DNA from: an uncultured Bacteroidota bacterium
Lineage (GTDB): Bacteria; Bacteroidota; Bacteroidia; Bacteroidales; P3
Direction: 5' to 3'
DNA: 64,000 nucleotides
Assembly: GCA_902774845.1 (NCBI GenBank)
Contig: CACYJU010000011.1
Location: 1-64,000 of the forward strand
Positions 61,400-64,000 of this stretch are shown here, piece after piece. Every line of letters begins with the position of its first letter. The first letter of the stretch is position 1. The position numbers and the translations under genes are program-made. Under the pieces are notes generated by a model. The model was not told where the DNA came from. It saw only the letters and a list, made by a program, of their open reading frames with translations, and did no database searches.

Positions 61400-62689
61400 C
61401 TACCTACTCCCCCCCACCTGCTTTTTGAAAGCATATACAGCTCCGAGGATGAAACGCTCGTTGTGTACCTTGCAGGCATCGTGCGCTGCTGTCGGCGCTG
61501 GGTCTCCGAGCGTGTTGCGGTAGGCGGCGAAGGTGTGTTCTATCTCGAACCAGAACGATAGACCGAAATTAGTCACGTAACCTATCCTCGGCTGTACTCT
61601 GTAGAGCCAGTCGATATCGTAACCGCGACCGTAAACGCCGATAATCGATTGCGTGCCTAAGACAAATACTCTGGACGTATTCACTGCGCCGCCAATGAAT
61701 AACCCCGGCTGCCAATGGCCTTTTGTCCGTCCGAAGTCAATCCACATTGTGGCAAAATGGAACGGTCCGTATAGGTATTTCTCTCTCGCCATGTCGTACA
61801 CTTCATAGTAGCCACCCAGCGTGCAGCCTTCGTACAGGTTGTCCGAAAGGATAGTCTGTGCTTTCAGGCTCCACTGGTTCCAGTCATATCGCATGAAGGC
61901 TGAAAACGACAGCGACATGTAGCGTGTGTCTACTTTGTGTTTGCCACCGCTGGCATCGGTGGTGTAGTCTCTTGGCTTTATCACCAGTAGGTTCGCTGCC
62001 ACACCAGCCAGCATCCGTTCGCTGTGGTAGCGCAGTTGCAGGTTGAATTCTGGTACCAGTGAGTGCTTCAGATATGTCGTCGAGGCTCCGTTGACCCCCT
62101 GCGACTTATTGTCCAGCTGGAACGCTGCCACCGCCAGCGCCTCGAACCGTCCGTAACGCATCGTGTAGCGCATCTGCGTGTAACGTGCGTATGGATGGAA
62201 CGGTGCTCCCATGTTCAGTGGCTGTGTCGCCGGCATTATCTCATGTACGACCATCGGATACCAGAACTGTCCCAGCAACAGCTCGTGGTGTTTCCACCGC
62301 ATGTCGATGTAAGCGTGCCGCAGACGGAACAGGTTGATTGAGGCGTCGCTTGCACCCGTATAGTCGCCTTCGATATAGCCTTTGATTTTCGCGCCTAGCA
62401 CGTCAGGACCCTCTATCGTCAGCGCCAGCCGTGCGGTGATAGCTAGCATGTTCAGGCTCGGTGTGGCGTTCAGGTCATGCCCGTCGGCATCCCGTTCCAC
62501 AGGCTTCGGATAGAAGAGCATCATCTCCTCCCTGCCCGACACCACCTGCCTCGTATCCACGAAAAACTGAGGATTCACCAAACCAGAGAAGCCGAACCGC
62601 CACTTCTTGTTCGCGGTGCTGTCTGCCGGCTCCGCAAAAAGAGAACTAAGACAAAAAACAAAAAATAAAAATACAACTGTCCTTTTCAT
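61400..62689 (-). CDS. Porin-like outer-membrane protein
   Basis: A 429-residue exported protein; the Met at 62689 (MKRTVVFLFF) starts a clear signal peptide ending LFAEP. The mature chain begins FGFSGLVNPQFFVDTRQVVSGREEM and alternates strands and turns (LRHAYIDMRWKHHELLLGQFWYP, GYYEVYDMAREKYLYGPFHFATMWIDFG), ending with FWFEIEHTFAAYR. The pattern fits a large porin of about 16 strands found in Bacteroidales. Substrate unknown. It lies upstream of the export operon on the same strand, separated by the 15-bp palindrome. Confidence 0.7.
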   Translation of the reverse strand: MKRTVVFLFFVFCLSSLFAEPADSTANKKWRFGFSGLVNPQFFVDTRQVVSGREEMMLFYPKPVERDADGHDLNATPSLNMLAITARLALTIEGPDVLGAKIKGYIEGDYTGASDASINLFRLRHAYIDMRWKHHELLLGQFWYPMVVHEIMPATQPLNMGAPFHPYARYTQMRYTMRYGRFEALAVAAFQLDNKSQGVNGASTTYLKHSLVPEFNLQLRYHSERMLAGVAANLLVIKPRDYTTDASGGKHKVDTRYMSLSFSAFMRYDWNQWSLKAQTILSDNLYEGCTLGGYYEVYDMAREKYLYGPFHFATMWIDFGRTKGHWQPGLFIGGAVNTSRVFVLGTQSIIGVYGRGYDIDWLYRVQPRIGYVTNFGLSFWFEIEHTFAAYRNTLGDPAPTAAHDACKVHNERFILGAVYAFKKQVGGSR

Positions 62690-62704
62690 AAATACTACTA
62701 CTAC

Positions 62705-62764
62705 CACATTCAGGCATTCACCAATTCACTAACACATTCACGCATTTACGCATTCAAGCAATCA
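62705..62764. repeat. Octamer array overlapping the 3' end of the Mpv17-like gene
   Basis: About seven 8-mers of the type CACATTCA with one 4-base interruption (62729-62732). The last unit covers the stop codon of the gene that ends at 62762, so the array intrudes into the coding end. Confidence 0.65.
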
Positions 62765-63463
62765 CTTCTTGTTCCCTGCCAGCGCCAGTATCAGTCCCAG
62801 TGCCACACCTAACAGTGCTGCAAACAGCACCTGCAAGTTAGCAGGAAGGATGAACGTTATTGTATGCGCCGGGTACCAGAACAAAGGTATGGTCTTCTTG
62901 AACACCAGACCCCACTGCACGTCCCAGTTTATCGCCTTCAGGCATTCTGCCATCTTCATCGGCCTCAGCAATCCTCTCACCGTGCCGCCGTTCTTCAATA
63001 TGTGGATGTCCGTGCATTTATGGAATGTCATCATCACCGGGGCAAATATTGTGTTCATCAGCACACTGACGCAGAAAGCTATGCCCAGTTTTCCCCACGA
63101 GAACGCACTTTCACCAAACACGGCCGCCAGACTTCCTTTCTCGCTTCCGGCGAGGATTTCCATGAAACGCGGTACTCCCGTCTTGAATATCACCATCGCC
63201 ATAGCGATGCAGATACCCAGAAATCCCCACACCATCATCCTCGGCAATACACCGAATCCTTTCTCGTACCAGCAGCCCTTACGTATTCTCAAGGCCAGCA
63301 TCTCACCAAAAGTGGCAAGGATGGCGAACTTGAAGAATGCCATCACAAACGGCAACTTCTCTGTGGCTGTATTGAAAGCGTCATAAAAACCCGTGGCGGG
63401 AATAAAAAAAGGCACCAGTACCACAAGGACACAGAGGATAACAATCAAATCGGATCTTTTCAT
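62762..63463 (-). CDS. Mpv17/PMP22-like membrane protein
   Basis: A 233-residue inner-membrane protein with five or six hydrophobic segments. The stretch FKKTIPLFWYPAHTITFILP (about 190-209), followed by a final hydrophobic helix, and WDVQWGLV resemble the conserved C-terminal W-x-P-A motif of Mpv17/PMP22 proteins, which in eukaryotes form small membrane channels. The bacterial role is unknown. Its stop codon lies within an octamer repeat array. The BspA-type LRR gene lies 37 bases upstream on the same strand. Confidence 0.68.
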   Translation of the reverse strand: MKRSDLIVILCVLVVLVPFFIPATGFYDAFNTATEKLPFVMAFFKFAILATFGEMLALRIRKGCWYEKGFGVLPRMMVWGFLGICIAMAMVIFKTGVPRFMEILAGSEKGSLAAVFGESAFSWGKLGIAFCVSVLMNTIFAPVMMTFHKCTDIHILKNGGTVRGLLRPMKMAECLKAINWDVQWGLVFKKTIPLFWYPAHTITFILPANLQVLFAALLGVALGLILALAGNKK

Positions 63464-63500
63464 ATTACGTGTAATTTTTCGTTTGTCTACTGATTATAGG

Positions 63501-64000
63501 TTAGTTGAATATATGCTCACCTGATTCTTCTACCGACGAGGGCAGTTGGTTGGTTGTGAGTTGCGGACAACCCCAGAAACACCAAGAGCCAACATGTCTG
63601 AGTGTGTTAGGGAATCGTACAGTATGGAGTGATGTGCAGCCACAGAAAGCGGCATCGCCGATGTGTGTAAGACTGTCGGGGAGGGAAACATCTGTGAGAG
63701 TTTGGCATTCCATAAAGGCGTTGTCACCGATAAAGCGGAGTGTCGAGGGAAGTCGGAGGTTGGAAAGTGCATGACAGTCGCCAAAAGCGCGTTGTTGGAT
63801 GGAGTCTACGCCGTCGGGGATACTAACGGCACGAAGCGATGTGCAGCCATAGAAGGATTCATACTGAATCTTGCGAAGGTGTTTGGGGAGTTTTACTTCC
63901 GTGAGACTTTTGCAACGGCGGAAAGCGCCTTCGTCTATGATGGTGACTCCTGCTGGTATGTTGACGCTGACAAGGTTCTCACAGCGTGAGAATAGACTTT
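63501..64000 (-). CDS. BspA-type leucine-rich repeat protein, 5' end outside window
   Basis: The frame is open from the stop at 63501 to the right edge of the window, so this is the C-terminal 165 residues of a longer protein; the Met at 63713 is internal. About six LRR_5-type repeats of 23 residues are readable (for example LTEVKLPKHLRKIQYESFYG, LRAVSIPDGVDSIQQRAFGD, LTDVSLPDSLTHIGDAAFCG), each ending in a Cys-containing turn. The last unit decays and the protein ends without a sorting domain. Such proteins are surface adhesins in oral and gut Bacteroidales. Confidence 0.88.
   Translation of the reverse strand, partial: SLFSRCENLVSVNIPAGVTIIDEGAFRRCKSLTEVKLPKHLRKIQYESFYGCTSLRAVSIPDGVDSIQQRAFGDCHALSNLRLPSTLRFIGDNAFMECQTLTDVSLPDSLTHIGDAAFCGCTSLHTVRFPNTLRHVGSWCFWGCPQLTTNQLPSSVEESGEHIFN

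Overview
The window looks like chromosomal DNA of an uncultured or poorly known member of the Bacteroidales (Bacteroidota). The evidence is of several independent kinds: Bacteroidota-type promoter boxes (TAnnTTTG), often with no Shine-Dalgarno sequence before the start codon; type IX secretion (a PorZ-like protein and C-terminal sorting domains); a BspA-type leucine-rich repeat protein; and families largely confined to this phylum (DUF6249, DUF6794, DUF4954, DUF5606, DUF4292, EFR1 ferredoxins, long-form urocanate hydratase, SDR-type threonine dehydrogenase). I see no rRNA, tRNA, CRISPR array, prophage or intact insertion sequence.

Layout. 1-4 kb: end of an M1-type metallopeptidase gene, a reverse-strand DUF6249/ECF sigma/small membrane protein operon, and a secreted DUF6794 protein. 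4-7 kb: EFR1 flavodoxin-ferredoxin and urocanate hydratase (hutU). 7-13 kb: a reverse-strand cluster gmk-mreC-mreD-porZ-recO that mixes nucleotide metabolism, cell shape, type IX secretion and DNA repair, preceded by an acidic protein and a 161-bp element with terminal inverted repeats. 13-17.5 kb: polysaccharide export module wza-wzc-PHP phosphatase. 17.5-18.2 kb: a gene-free regulatory stretch with a 35-bp tandem array. 18-22.4 kb: rpsO, pnp, cysS. 22.5-24.3 kb: zeta-toxin-like kinase, a small overlapping partner and a lipoprotein. 24.3-28.4 kb: pyrK, pyrD, a small secreted protein, N-acetylglucosamine kinase and a CapA-like protein. 28.5-38.9 kb: DUF5606, metG, DUF4954, a run of envelope lipoproteins (TPR, DUF4292, LolA-like), tadA, a sugar nucleotidyltransferase and a methyltransferase. 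39-47 kb: a 2591-residue cyclic beta-1,2-glucan synthase-like enzyme. 47-56 kb: an S24-like/VanZ fusion, an epimerase, an outer membrane protein, a large type IX cargo protein, threonine dehydrogenase, an HdeD-like protein, an acyltransferase and gpsA. 56-62.7 kb: a TolC/HlyD/ABC-2 export operon and a porin-like protein. 62.7-64 kb: an Mpv17-like membrane protein and the 3' end of a BspA-type LRR gene.

The most unusual signal is not a gene. The window carries many short, degenerate tandem repeat patches with fixed periods of 7, 8, 9, 11 and 35 bp. Most sit between genes, often touching a start or stop codon, but patches with the same period and similar sequence also lie in frame inside recO, the glucan synthase gene (two copies) and the capA-like gene. 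This suggests a small-repeat process that seeds both intergenic DNA and tolerant protein loops. Other points of note are a possible MITE before gmk, a 15-bp-arm palindrome at the promoter of the export operon, a possible toxin/partner pair after cysS, and a VanZ fusion whose protease-like domain appears to have lost its nucleophile.

All calls come from reading the sequence and translations. No database search or computation was possible, so family names rest on recognised motifs.
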